Assembly: GCF_030209355.1 (NCBI RefSeq)
Contig: NZ_JARVSF010000012.1
Span: forward strand, 167,592-231,591
Length of the DNA stretch: 64,000 bases
Source of the DNA: Pseudarthrobacter sp. fls2-241-R2A-127
GTDB taxonomy: Bacteria; Actinomycetota; Actinomycetes; Actinomycetales; Micrococcaceae
Direction: 5' to 3'
The notes under the pieces are model-generated. The model made no database searches. It was not told the DNA's origin and saw only the letters and a program-made list of their open reading frames with translations. This document shows, in pieces, positions 17,173 to 27,600 of the stretch (the stretch's first letter is position 1; each line of letters begins with the position of its first letter). The position numbers and the translations under genes are program-made.

Positions 17173-18813
17173 ATGCACTACGACAACATTGAGGACGTGA
17201 GCGACCGCGGGTTCGACTACGTCGTGATCGGCGGCGGGTCCGCTGGCGCCGCCGTCGCCGCACGGCTCAGCGAAGACCCGGAGGTCACCGTCGCCCTCGT
17301 CGAGGCAGGCCCGGACGACCGCAACCTTCCCGAGATCCTCCAGTTGGACCGCTGGATGGAGCTGCTGGAATCCGGCTACGACTGGGACTACCCCATCGAG
17401 CCGCAGGAGAACGGCAACTCCTTCATGCGGCACGCCCGCGCCAAGGTGATGGGCGGCTGCTCCAGCCACAATTCCTGCATCGCCTTCTGGGCTCCGCGCG
17501 AGGACCTGGACGAGTGGGAGTCCAAGTACGGCGCCACCGGGTGGAACGCGGACGCCGCGTGGCCGCTGTACAAGCGGCTGGAAACCAACGAGGACGCCGG
17601 ACCTGACGCACCCCACCACGGGGGCTCAGGCCCGGTGCACCTGATGAACGTGCCCCCGGCGGATCCTGCCGGCGTCGCGCTTTTGGACGCCTGCGAGCAG
17701 GCAGGCATTCCCCGCGCGAAGTTCAACACCGGCACCACCGTGGTCAACGGCGCCAACTTCTTCCAGATCAACCGGCAGGCGGACGGCACCCGCGCCTCCA
17801 GCTCGGTCTCCTACATCCACCCCATCGTGGACCGCGCCAACTTCACCCTGCTGACCGGGCTGCGCGCCCGCCAGCTGGTGTTCGACGCGGACAAGCGCTG
17901 CACCGGCGTGGACGTGGTGGACGGAGCCTTCGGCCGCACCCACCGGCTCACCGCCCACCGGGAAGTCATCGTGTCCACCGGCGCCATCGACTCCCCCAAG
18001 CTGCTCATGCTCTCCGGCATCGGCCCGGCTGAACACCTCACCGCGCACGGCATCGAGGTGCTGGTGGACTCCCCCGGCGTGGGCGAGCACCTGCAGGACC
18101 ACCCCGAGGGCGTGGTGCAGTTCGAGGCGAAGCAGCCGATGGTGCAGACCTCCACGCAGTGGTGGGAAATCGGCATCTTCACCCCCACCGAGGAAGGCCT
18201 GGACCGCCCCGACCTGATGATGCACTACGGCTCCGTCCCGTTCGACATGAACACCCTTCGGCACGGCTACCCCACCACCGAGAACGGCTTCAGCCTGACC
18301 CCGAACGTCACCCATGCCCGCTCCCGCGGCACGGTGCGGCTGCGCAGCCGCGACTTCCGCGACAAGCCCATGGTGGACCCGCGCTACTTCACGGATCCGG
18401 ACGGCCACGACATGCGCGTCATGGTGGCCGGCATCCGCAAGGCCCGCGAGATCGCCGCCCAGCCCGTCATGGCGGAATGGACCGGCCGCGAACTCTCGCC
18501 CGGCATCGAGGCGCAGACGGACGAGGAACTGCAGGACTACATCCGCAAGACCCACAACACCGTCTACCACCCGGTCGGGACCGTCCGCCTGGGCCCGGCC
18601 GACGACGACATGTCGCCGCTGGACCCCGAGCTGCGGGTCAAGGGCGTCACCGGGCTCCGGGTGGCCGATGCATCTGTCATGCCCGAACACGTCACCGTAA
18701 ACCCCAACATCACCGTCATGATGATCGGCGAGCGCTGTGCCGACCTGATCCGTGCCGGACGCACCGGCGCCGATGGAACGAATGACAAGGAGCTGACCTC
18801 AGCCCTCGCCTGA
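17173..18813 (+). CDS. codA: Choline oxidase
   Basis: A 546-residue GMC-family flavoprotein that oxidises choline to betaine aldehyde and on to glycine betaine with O2, releasing H2O2. It has the same length as, and near-identity by eye to, the Arthrobacter globiformis enzyme. Its key residues sit at the same numbers: His99 (covalent FAD, in SSHNSC), Ser101, Glu312, His466 and Asn510, all checked by codon position. The FAD motif VVIGGGSAGAAVAA is at residues 17-30. It is translationally coupled to the aldehyde dehydrogenase (no gap) and followed by a permease that may bring in choline. The TetR gene and double palindrome upstream suggest choline-responsive control. Confidence 0.97.
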   Translation: MHYDNIEDVSDRGFDYVVIGGGSAGAAVAARLSEDPEVTVALVEAGPDDRNLPEILQLDRWMELLESGYDWDYPIEPQENGNSFMRHARAKVMGGCSSHNSCIAFWAPREDLDEWESKYGATGWNADAAWPLYKRLETNEDAGPDAPHHGGSGPVHLMNVPPADPAGVALLDACEQAGIPRAKFNTGTTVVNGANFFQINRQADGTRASSSVSYIHPIVDRANFTLLTGLRARQLVFDADKRCTGVDVVDGAFGRTHRLTAHREVIVSTGAIDSPKLLMLSGIGPAEHLTAHGIEVLVDSPGVGEHLQDHPEGVVQFEAKQPMVQTSTQWWEIGIFTPTEEGLDRPDLMMHYGSVPFDMNTLRHGYPTTENGFSLTPNVTHARSRGTVRLRSRDFRDKPMVDPRYFTDPDGHDMRVMVAGIRKAREIAAQPVMAEWTGRELSPGIEAQTDEELQDYIRKTHNTVYHPVGTVRLGPADDDMSPLDPELRVKGVTGLRVADASVMPEHVTVNPNITVMMIGERCADLIRAGRTGADGTNDKELTSALA

Positions 18814-18925
18814 GCGGCAGGACTTACGGGGGGCCGTCCTCCCCAAAGGCAACGGCCCCCACACACGTCATTCCGCCGCACCCCAGGGCGGCCTTCCATC
18901 GTGCTTTCTGATCCAGGAGTCCAAT

Positions 18926-20533
18926 TTGGAACCCAGCAAGAGTATTGATTCAAGCGGCATGGACGAATTCGGCTACACCCAGACCCTGGACCGGAGCATC
19001 GGCAAATTTGCCAGCTTCGCCGCGGGTGTCAGCTACATCTCCATCCTCACCGGTGTTTTCCAACTGTTCTACTTTGGCTTTTCCATGGCCGGCCCGGCGT
19101 ACGCCTGGTCGTGGCCCATCGTGTTCGTCGGCCAGCTGATGGTGGCCCTGTGCTTCGCGGAGCTGGCAGGCCGCTACCCGGTTGCCGGCTCGGTTTACAA
19201 CTGGGCCAAGCGGTTGTCCTCCGGGACCTCGTCCTGGCTGGCCGGCTGGCTGCTGCTGCTCTCCTCCATCATGGCGCTGGGCTCCGTGGCCCTGGCCCTG
19301 CAGATCACCCTGCCGCAGCTCTGGTCCGGCTTCCAGTTCGTGGGCGACGGCACGGGCCCCTATGACTTCGCCATGAACGGCGTTGTGCTGGCCACCATCA
19401 TGATCACCATCTCCACCCTCGTCAACGCGTTCGGCGTGAAGCTGATGACCCGGATCAACAGCATCGGCGTCTTCGTTGAGCTGATCGCAGCGGTGTTGCT
19501 GATCCTGGCCCTGGCCTGGCACGTGGTCCGCGGGCCGGAGGTCTTCTTCCAGACCAACGGCTTCGGCGAAGGCAAGGATCTTGGCTTCTTCGGCGTCTTC
19601 CTGATCGGCGCCATGGCCTCCGGCTACGTCATGTACGGCTTCGACACCGCCAGCTCGCTCGGCGAGGAAACCAAGGATCCCAAGAAGACCGCGCCCAAGG
19701 CCATCCTGCGGGCTGTCACGGCGTCCTTCCTGCTGGGCGGGGGAATCCTGCTGTTCGGCATCCTGGCAGCGCCGGACCTCACGGACCCGCAGATTGGTTC
19801 CCCCGACGGCGGCCTGCAGCACATCGTGCTCTCCGTCCTGGGCGGCCCGTTCGGCAAGGCCTTCCTGGCCTGCATCGTGGTGGCCGTGGTGGTGTGCACC
19901 CTGGCCGTGCACGCCGCCGCCATCCGGATGATGTTCGCCATGGCGCGGGATAACAACCTGCCCTTCAGCCGTCAGCTCAGCAAGGTCGATCCGGTCCGCC
20001 GGACCCCCACGGTCGCGGCGATCGTCATCGGCGTCCTGGCCGTGATCCCGCTGCTGGTGAACGTGATGCAGCCGGCTATCTTCACCATCCTGTCCAGCAT
20101 CAGCATCGTGCTGATCTACCTGTCCTACCTCCTGGTCACGGTTCCCCTGCTGCGCAAGCGCCTCCTGGGGAAATGGCCGCTCGTTGCGGACGGTTCCGAG
20201 CCAGGGTTCTCCATGGGCAAGTGGGGCCTTCCCGTGAACATCCTCGCCGTCCTGTGGGGCGCCGCCATGACGGTGAACCTGGTGTGGCCCCGCCCGGAGA
20301 TCTACAACTCGGTTCCGCCGTTCGAGTGGTACCTGCAGTGGGGCGGGGTGTTCTTCGTGGCCGCCGTCATCATCGGCGGGACCCTGCTTTACCGGCTGAA
20401 GATCCGCCACCAGACGGGGGTGCTGGCCGAGCACGCCGCGGCGGTCTCAGCCCACCCGTCGTCCAACGACCCACGGTACGACGCTGCGGACGAACCGGTG
20501 CCGGCCAACGCGGTCATGGCAACCGAGAGGTAG
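18926..20533 (+). CDS. APC-superfamily permease, probably for choline or a related amine
   Basis: A 535-residue integral membrane protein with about 12 helices in the amino-acid/choline transporter branch of the APC superfamily. GRYPVAGSVYNWAKRL after helix 2 and the EETKDPKKTAPKAI loop are characteristic. Translation likely begins at TTG 18926, which has AGGAG eight bases upstream; an ATG at 18959 is the alternative. It is 112 bases downstream of choline oxidase in the same direction and ends at a strong terminator, so choline uptake for the betaine pathway is the best functional guess, though the substrate is not provable from sequence. Confidence 0.82.
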   Translation: MEPSKSIDSSGMDEFGYTQTLDRSIGKFASFAAGVSYISILTGVFQLFYFGFSMAGPAYAWSWPIVFVGQLMVALCFAELAGRYPVAGSVYNWAKRLSSGTSSWLAGWLLLLSSIMALGSVALALQITLPQLWSGFQFVGDGTGPYDFAMNGVVLATIMITISTLVNAFGVKLMTRINSIGVFVELIAAVLLILALAWHVVRGPEVFFQTNGFGEGKDLGFFGVFLIGAMASGYVMYGFDTASSLGEETKDPKKTAPKAILRAVTASFLLGGGILLFGILAAPDLTDPQIGSPDGGLQHIVLSVLGGPFGKAFLACIVVAVVVCTLAVHAAAIRMMFAMARDNNLPFSRQLSKVDPVRRTPTVAAIVIGVLAVIPLLVNVMQPAIFTILSSISIVLIYLSYLLVTVPLLRKRLLGKWPLVADGSEPGFSMGKWGLPVNILAVLWGAAMTVNLVWPRPEIYNSVPPFEWYLQWGGVFFVAAVIIGGTLLYRLKIRHQTGVLAEHAAAVSAHPSSNDPRYDAADEPVPANAVMATER

Positions 20534-20547
20534 CAGCACTAAAACAG

Positions 20548-20593
20548 AACGGCCGACGACGGCACTCGCTTGAGTGCCGTCGTCGGCCGTTGT
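20548..20593. terminator. Long intrinsic terminator closing the choline module
   Basis: A perfect 20-bp stem (20548-20567 with 20572-20591) around the loop GCTT, starting 15 bases after the permease stop. The core GACGACGGCAC resembles the arm of the interspersed hairpin repeats at 36471, 41738 and 46570, although the flanks differ. There is little T run. Confidence 0.75.
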
Positions 20594-20681
20594 GCGTGGC
20601 CGGGTGCGTGCAGGGCCGAGATGCTGCGTCACAGAAGGCGCCGGCCTCCGGTTCCGGCCCGGCACGCCCTAACCTTGACAG

Positions 20682-21239
20682 GTGACATTGACTAAGACCC
20701 GCACCGCCGCCGCGAGCACCCTCGCCGCCGCCGGGCTGCTGTTGACCCTGGCCGCCTGCTCCACGCCGGCCGCCACCCAGTCTGCCCCCTCATCGTCCGC
20801 TTCCGCCCCTGCATCGGCGAGCGCGTCTGCCTCTGCAGGGCCCTGCGCCGGGGTGAAGGTAGTGGTGGATTCCGCGTCCCTGAAGCAGTCCGCCGCCGAC
20901 ACCTCCGCGTGCGTGCCTGTGGACGGACCCACCCTGGCATCGGATGTGCTGGGCAAAGCCGCGGTGAAGATCGAAGGCACCACCAAGTACCCCACGAGCT
21001 TCGCGTGCCGCGTCAACGGCGTGCCCGCTGCGGACTTCGACATCAAGCACAAGGGCGGCACCACCCGCGAAGCGTGCGATGACAAAAACACGATCTCTTA
21101 TTGGGCCCTCTGGGTGGAGCCCGCCGCCGGCACGTGGGCATACGCGCAGGAAGGCCTGGACAGCCTCAAGCTCAGCCCCGGCGAGAGCCTGGAACTGCTC
21201 TACACCGTGGACAACGAGCCGGCCGCACCCGCGGCATGA
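20682..21239 (+). CDS. Secreted lipoprotein with a DUF4430/transcobalamin-like domain
   Basis: A 185-residue lipoprotein: signal peptide, lipobox LTLAAC with Cys26, a Ser/Ala-rich linker to about residue 55, then a ~120-residue domain ending YWALWVEPAAGTWAYAQEGLDSLKLSPGES. That C-terminal pattern is what DUF4430 (transcobalamin C-terminal-like) domains look like. The stop overlaps the ECF transporter ATG by four bases (ATGA), so the two are translationally coupled. A role as an extracellular ligand-capturing partner of the transporter is inferred. The GTG start may be leaderless, since a TAACCT-like hexamer lies just upstream. Confidence 0.72.
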   Translation: MTLTKTRTAAASTLAAAGLLLTLAACSTPAATQSAPSSSASAPASASASASAGPCAGVKVVVDSASLKQSAADTSACVPVDGPTLASDVLGKAAVKIEGTTKYPTSFACRVNGVPAADFDIKHKGGTTREACDDKNTISYWALWVEPAAGTWAYAQEGLDSLKLSPGESLELLYTVDNEPAAPAA

Positions 21240-24085
21240 CCTTCCGACCCGCGCCGTTACGGGCGGCGGCGGCCCTCGCCGCCGTCTTCATCGCCGCGCG
21301 GGTCATCTACCGCATCCTCTTCAACGGGGCGGGCATCGGTGAGCCGCTGCTGCTGGCCATGCCGCAGCTGCGGCTTCCCGCGCCGTACGCCCACGTGGTC
21401 CTCCTCGGCCCGGTCACCGCTCCCGGCCTCTGGCAGGCGGTCCTGTCCGCGCTGCCGATTGCCGGGCTGATCCTGGGCTTCGGCCTGCTCAATGCATGGG
21501 TGGATGTGTCCCGCGGCTTTGTCCGGCTGGCCCGGGGCGGTCCGCTGCAGGGCGTGGCCCGGATGCTGGTAGTGGCGTGGGCGGCGCTCCCGGCGCTTGC
21601 CGACGCCGTGGCGTCGGTGCGCGTGGCCTTCAGGTTGCGGCGCGAACGCTTCGGCCCCCGGGCCTTGGTGCCCGTCCTGGAGCGAACCCTCGAACATGCC
21701 GGCCGGGTCGCGGCAGCCTTGGAGCTGCGCGGCTTCGCGGGCCGGCCGGCCGCCCCACCCGCCTCCGGCGGCGACGCGCCGCTGGTGGTCCGGGACGCCC
21801 AGTTCCGGATTGGCGCCGCACAGGTGCGGGCGGCCGGGTTCGCGCCCACCGGCGGATCCATCACGGTCATCACGGGCCCCACGGGCTCCGGCAAGTCCAC
21901 CGTCCTGCGCGGCATCGCGGGGCTGCTCTCGCACGTCGACGGCGGTGGCATCACCGGCACGGTGCGCGTGGCCGGCCTGGACCGTGGTGCCGTGCCGCCG
22001 CGGGACACCGCCCGCCTCATCGGCGTGGTCCTGCAGAACCCCCGCGCGGCCTTTGCCAGCACGCGGGTCCGGGACGAGATCGGCGTGGCCCTGGAACTGC
22101 GCGGTGTGGCCCGGACGGCCGCCAAGGCCCGGGTGCTGGAGGTGGCGGAGCGGATTGGGGTGTCTGCCCTGCTGGACCGGAGCGTCAGCACCCTGTCGGC
22201 CGGCGAGGCTACGCTGGTGGCCATCGCCGCCGCCGTCGTGGATTACCCGCAGCTGCTCCTGGTGGACGAGCCGCTGGCCGACCTTGATTCCACCGCACGG
22301 GCCCGGGTGATCGCCGTGCTCAGCTCCCTGGCCCGCCACTCCGGGGTGTGCGTGGTCGTGGCGGAACACCGGGCCACAGCGCTGGTACCCGTCGCCGATT
22401 CGTGGTGGACCCTCGAGGGCGGCGCGCTGGTGCCCGGCACCGCTCCGTCCCCCACCCTTGTTCGTTCCGCTGAAGGTGCTGGCCGGCAGCCGGCGGACTC
22501 CGCACCCGTACTGAGCGCCACCAACCTTGCCGTGCACCGCAGCGGCACACCCCTCGTGCGGGAGGCGTCCCTGGCCTTGCAACCCGGCGAGATTGTGGCG
22601 CTGGTGGGCCCGAACGGGGCCGGGAAGTCCTCGCTGCTGATGGCGCTGGCCCTCGGCGAGGGCACCAGCGATGCAAGGACGGACGACGGCGGCCGGGTGG
22701 CGTTAGTGCCGGATGCTTCCGACGACCTTTTCACCCGGGACACCGTTGCCGCAGAGTTGAGGGCAGCGGAGCGGCGGCTGGCGCGTGCAAAGTCAGGTGG
22801 CCGGTCAGGCGGACGGCCTGCCGGGAAGCCCGCGCCCCGCACGGCGGAATCACGGCTGGCCCGGCTCCGGGGCGACGTCAGCATGCCGATCGGGCACGAA
22901 CACCCCCGGGACCTGTCCGCCGGCGAGCGCAGGATCCTGGCCATCGCCCTGCAGACCATGGACCGGCCGCAGGCGCTCCTGATCGACGAGCCCACCCGCG
23001 GGCTCGATCCCGCGGCGCGGGCGGCGGTCGCGGCGGCGTTGCGGGCGGCTGCCGACGAGGGCGCCGCAGTCCTGTTCGCCACCCACGATCTTGAGTTTGC
23101 GCACCGCCTCGGAGCCAGGATCCTGCCTATGCGGGACGGGGTGGCGCCCTCCACCCTGGCAGCCTCGCCGGCAGAGGCTGCCGTCCCGGCGGCGCAACCT
23201 CTTGCACCGCCCCGGATCATCGAGCGCCGGCCGGACCTGCCCACTGCAAAGCCGGCCCGCCGCCCCCGGATGCCGCGGGCCGCGGAGCTGGCCGTGCTGG
23301 CGGCCGCCAACCTGCTGGCTTTGGCGGCCTTTTGCTGGCCGCTGCTTGCCGCGGCGCTTCCGCAGGACGCCGCCGCGGCCACCCCGTACGCTGCCCTGGC
23401 CATCGCACCCCTGGCCGCGGCCGCCGTCGTGGTGTCCCTGGACGGCTCGGTCCGCTCGGCACACACGGTGGCGCTGCTCGGCGTCCTCGCCGCGGTCGGT
23501 TCCGCGGTGCGGGTGGCGAGCACCGGCGTCGGCGGCGTGGAAGCCGTGTTCATCCTGCTGGTCCTGGCCGGCCGGGCCTTCGGTCCGCGGTTTGGCCTGC
23601 TTCTTGGCGCGGCCACCATCGCGGTCTCCAGCGCGCTGTGGGGCGGAATCGGCCCGTGGACGCCGTTCCAGATGTTCGCCTGCGGGTGGGTGGGTGCGGG
23701 GGCCGGGTTGCTCCCCCGCCGGGTGCGCGGCAAAGCCGAACTGTGGATGCTGGCCGGGTACGGCGTGGCGGCGTCCTACGTGTTCGGGCTGCTGCTCAAC
23801 CTGTGGTTTTGGCCCTTCGCGGTGGGCAGCGGCACCGGGATTTCCTACGTTCCGGGCGCGCCCCTGGGCACCAACCTCAGCAGCTTCCTGCTCTACTCAC
23901 TGCTGACGTCGACGGCGGGCTGGGACACACTGCGCGCCGTCACCACGGTCATTGGCATCGCGGTGGTGGGGCGGGCCGTCCTGGCCGCGCTCCGTCGGGT
24001 GAAGCCGGTAGCCGGCGCGGCGTCCGGTGGTGGCGGCCACGCCACCCCCACACCGGACTCCCCGGCCCACGCACATCGCAGGTAA
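21236..24085 (+). CDS. Single-chain ECF transporter: T component, two ATPase domains and S component fused
   Basis: A 949-residue protein joining all four modules of an energy-coupling-factor vitamin importer. Residues 1-170 are a short EcfT-like membrane domain ending in coupling motifs around LELRGFAGR. ATPase 1 has Walker A GPTGSGKST (~213-221), signature LSAGE and Walker B LLLVDEPL. ATPase 2 has GPNGAGKSS (~457-465), LSAGERR and LLIDEPT. After about residue 670 come six or so hydrophobic helices resembling an S component. The frame stays open further upstream, but ATG 21236 overlaps the lipoprotein stop. The DUF4430-like partner and the nearby metH suggest cobalamin or a precursor as substrate; this is not proven. 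Confidence 0.82.
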   Translation: MTFRPAPLRAAAALAAVFIAARVIYRILFNGAGIGEPLLLAMPQLRLPAPYAHVVLLGPVTAPGLWQAVLSALPIAGLILGFGLLNAWVDVSRGFVRLARGGPLQGVARMLVVAWAALPALADAVASVRVAFRLRRERFGPRALVPVLERTLEHAGRVAAALELRGFAGRPAAPPASGGDAPLVVRDAQFRIGAAQVRAAGFAPTGGSITVITGPTGSGKSTVLRGIAGLLSHVDGGGITGTVRVAGLDRGAVPPRDTARLIGVVLQNPRAAFASTRVRDEIGVALELRGVARTAAKARVLEVAERIGVSALLDRSVSTLSAGEATLVAIAAAVVDYPQLLLVDEPLADLDSTARARVIAVLSSLARHSGVCVVVAEHRATALVPVADSWWTLEGGALVPGTAPSPTLVRSAEGAGRQPADSAPVLSATNLAVHRSGTPLVREASLALQPGEIVALVGPNGAGKSSLLMALALGEGTSDARTDDGGRVALVPDASDDLFTRDTVAAELRAAERRLARAKSGGRSGGRPAGKPAPRTAESRLARLRGDVSMPIGHEHPRDLSAGERRILAIALQTMDRPQALLIDEPTRGLDPAARAAVAAALRAAADEGAAVLFATHDLEFAHRLGARILPMRDGVAPSTLAASPAEAAVPAAQPLAPPRIIERRPDLPTAKPARRPRMPRAAELAVLAAANLLALAAFCWPLLAAALPQDAAAATPYAALAIAPLAAAAVVVSLDGSVRSAHTVALLGVLAAVGSAVRVASTGVGGVEAVFILLVLAGRAFGPRFGLLLGAATIAVSSALWGGIGPWTPFQMFACGWVGAGAGLLPRRVRGKAELWMLAGYGVAASYVFGLLLNLWFWPFAVGSGTGISYVPGAPLGTNLSSFLLYSLLTSTAGWDTLRAVTTVIGIAVVGRAVLAALRRVKPVAGAASGGGGHATPTPDSPAHAHRR

Positions 24086-24217
24086 ATGCTTTCGCCGGAT
24101 TCGGGTACCTGCCACCCGGGTGCCCGTTAGGCCGCGGCCGTACCTTGGACAGAGACGTTGCTGCGGCCCGTTCGGGTCGGGGCGCAGTGGCAAGACCAGT
24201 GAAGGAGAACGGCCAGC

Positions 24218-24652
24218 ATGAGGCGTCGCGAAGCACCAGACTACGAGCCGACGCGTGACGACGCTGGATGGCGCTTGAAGCCGCGCCCGTGGCCTGTTGG
24301 CCCCAGCGAGAGCTACGGAAAAGTGGACTTTGATGACGGTGAGGGCAAGACCGTTCTCACTCTCTACATTCGCCGCGCGCCCGAAGAAGGCTACGTCCTC
24401 CACGTCGAGCACTTGGCCGCGCCGCTCCGGGTGGATGGCACGCTCCTTCGCCTGAGCCCGGCCCCTCCTGTGGACAGGGAGGCCGCGGACTTCCGCCGGA
24501 TCTCCGCGGCCCGCACGGCCGCCGCCAAGGCCGCGGCCGAACTCGACGCAGCCGTCAACGCCGCCCGTGCGAAGGGCGACTCGTGGGAGGTTATAGGTGC
24601 CGCGCTTGGCACATCCGCTCGAACTGCCCGGGAGCGGTTCGGACATCACTGA
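24218..24652 (+). CDS. Small protein of unknown function with a C-terminal HTH-like segment
   Basis: 144 residues with no family I recognise. The N-terminal ~80 residues look like a beta-rich domain, followed by an alanine-rich helix (~95-118) and a short helix-turn-helix-like ending (SWEVIGAALGTSARTARERFG), a pattern common in small actinobacterial DNA-binding proteins. GAAGGAGAACGGCCAGC precedes the ATG, a good ribosome-binding site. It sits alone between the ECF transporter and metH, with convergent orientation to metH. Function unknown. Confidence 0.68.
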   Translation: MRRREAPDYEPTRDDAGWRLKPRPWPVGPSESYGKVDFDDGEGKTVLTLYIRRAPEEGYVLHVEHLAAPLRVDGTLLRLSPAPPVDREAADFRRISAARTAAAKAAAELDAAVNAARAKGDSWEVIGAALGTSARTARERFGHH

Positions 24653-24697
24653 GAGGATCACGGAGGCACCTTCGAAACACCGTAGGCCGGCGCCAGC

Positions 24698-27600
24698 TCA
24701 CACCTTGAAGTACTTTGCCTCCGGGTGGTGGAACACGAACGCGTCGGTGGACTGTTCCGGGTGCAGCATGAGCTCGTCGCTCAGGATGACGCCCATGCGC
24801 TCGGGCTTCAACAACTCGGTGACTTTGCGGCGGTCCTCCATGTCCGGGCAGGCGGGGTAGCCCAGCGAGAACCGGGCGCCGCGGTAGTCGAGCTTGAAGT
24901 AACCTCCCGTGTCTTTGGGTTCCTCGGCTGCGAACCCGAGCTCGTTGCGGATGCGTGCGTGCCAGAACTCGGCGAGCGCCTCGGTGAGCTGCATGACCAG
25001 GCCGTTGAGCTCGTAATAGTCGCGGTACTGGTTGGCCGCGAACATCGTGGAGGTGAACTCTTCGATCTTGGAGCCGGCGGTGACCAGCTGGACCGGCAGC
25101 ACGTCGATTTGCCCGGACCCGCGGGACTTCACGAAGTCGGCCAGGCAGAGGTGCCGGTCGCGGCGCTGGCGCGGGAAATTGAAGCGCAGGCGGTCGGTGC
25201 CAAGGGGGCCGCCTGAACCACCGTCCGGGGCGAGCAGACCGGCGTGGCCCAGGACGCCGTCGGGATCCTCGCCATGGTGCAGCACCACCACCTGATCGCC
25301 CTCGGAGACCACGGGGAAGTAGCCGTAGGCCACGGAAGCGTCCAGCATGCCCTCGCCCAGGATGCGGTCCAGCCAGTAGCGCAGCCGCGGCCGGCCCTCG
25401 CGTTCCACGAGTTCCTCATAGGAGGCGCCGTCCTCGCCGCGGCCGGGCTTGAGGCCCCACTGACCCATGAAAGTGGCGCGCTCGTCCAGGAACGCGGAGT
25501 AGTCGTGGAGCGAGACGCCGCGGACAATGCGGGTGCCCCAGAACGGAGGCGCGGGGACCGGGTTGTCGGTGGCGACGTCGGACCGGCCCGGCATGGCGTC
25601 CGGCTCGGTGACAGTGAACTTGGGCCCGCCCTTGTGGATACGCTTCTTCAAGGGCGGCAGCCCCACGGAGTCCGGGTCCTCGCCGCGGGCCACGCGCACC
25701 AGCGGCTCCATGAGGGCGAGGCCCTCGAAGGCGTCCTTGGCGTAGCGGACGGTCCCCTCGAACTGTTCGGCCAGGTCCTGCTCCACGTAGGCGCGGGTGA
25801 GGGCGGCACCGCCCAGGATGACCGGCCACTTCTTGGCCAAGCCGCGGGACTGCAGTTCGGCGAGGTTTTCCTTCATCACCACGGTGGATTTCACCAGCAG
25901 GCCGGACATGCCGATCACGTCGGCGTTGTGTTCCTCGGCGGCGGCCATGATCTCGGCGATGCCCTGCTTGATGCCGATGTTGATGACCTTGTAGCCGTTG
26001 TTGGTGAGGATGATGTCCACCAGGTTCTTGCCGATGTCGTGCACGTCGCCGCGGACGGTGGCGATCACCATGGTGCCCTTGCCGGAGGAGTCCGACTTCT
26101 CCATGTGCGGCTCCAGCAGGGCCACCGCGTTCTTCATGACCTCGGCGGACTGGAGCACGAACGGCAGCTGCATTTCGCCGGCGCCGAAGCGTTCGCCCAC
26201 CACTTTCATGCCCTCGAGCAGGTGGTCGTTGATGATGCCCAGAGGCGTCATGCCTTCGCTGCGGGCCAGGTCCAGGTCCGCTTCGAGGCCCTTGCCTTCG
26301 CCGTCGATGATGCGATGTTCCAGGCGTGCGCCCGTGGGCAGCGCGGCGAGTTCGGCGGCGCGCTGGTCCTTGAGGGCGGCGGTGTCGACGCCGGCGAAGA
26401 GGTCCAGCATGCTGGCCAGGGGATCGTAGGTGGTGTTGCCGTCGGCGTCGTATTCGCGGCGGTCCCAGACCAGGTCCAGGGCCACCTTGCGCTGTTCCTC
26501 CGGGAGGGAGGCGAGCGGGACGATCTTGGCGGCGTCGATGATGCCGCTGGTCAGGCCGGCCTGGACGGCTTCGTGCAGGAACACCGAGTTCAGCACGATG
26601 CGGGCGGCCGGGTTCAGGCCGAAGGAGACGTTGGAGACGCCGAGCGTAGTGTTGATGCCCGGGTACTTCGCGGTGATCTGGCGGATGGCCTCGATGGTTT
26701 CGATGCCGTCGCGGCGGGTTTCCTCTTGGCCGGTGGCGACGGGGAAGGTGAGGCAGTCCACGATGATGTCCTCGACGCGCATGCCCCACTCGCCCACCAG
26801 GGCGTCGACCAGGCGGGAGGCGATGGCCACCTTGCCCTCGGTGGTGCGGGCTTGGCCCTCTTCGTTGATGGTCAGGGCGATCACTGCGGTGCCGTGTTCC
26901 TTGACCAGCGGCATGATGCGGGCGAAGCGGCTGTTGGGGCCGTCGCCGTCCTCGTAATTGACCGAGTTGACCACGGGGCGGCCGCCGATGAGTTCCAGGC
27001 CGGCCTGCAGGACGGGCGGTTCGGTGGAGTCGATGACCAGCGGGAGGGTGGAGGCGGAAGCGAAGCGGGAGACGATCTCCTTGACGTCGGCGACGCCGTC
27101 GCGGCCCACATAGTCGACGCAGACGTCCAGCAGGTGCGCGCCGACGCGGATCTGTTCACGGGCGATGTCCACGCAGTCGTCCCAGCGTTCTTCGAGCATG
27201 GCTTGGCGGAAGGCCTTGGAGCCGTTGGCGTTGGTGCGCTCACCGATGGCCAGGTAGGCGGACTCCTGGTGGAAATTCACGTGCTGGTAGAGGGAGGCCA
27301 CGCCGGCTTCGCGCTCTTCGGGGACCCGGGCCGGTCCCGTGGCACCGCTGGTGCCCGTACCGCCGCCGGTGGTGCCGGCGTCGGCCGCTTTGCTGATCTT
27401 GCGGAAGGGGGCAAGGCGTTCGACGACGGCGGCCAGGTGTTCCGGCGTCGTACCGCAGCAGCCACCCACCAGGCCCAGGCCGAATTCACGCAAGAACTGT
27501 TCGTGCGCGGTGGCGAGCTCGGCGGGGGTGAGCGGGTAGTGGGCGCCGTTGGCGCCCAGGACCGGCAGGCCGGCGTTGGGCATGCAGGCGATGGCGACGG

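Noticed and set aside
18829..18860. Stem-loop after choline oxidase
   Set aside because: Nine-bp stem followed by ACACAC rather than T residues; transcription probably continues into the permease, so I did not list it as a terminator.
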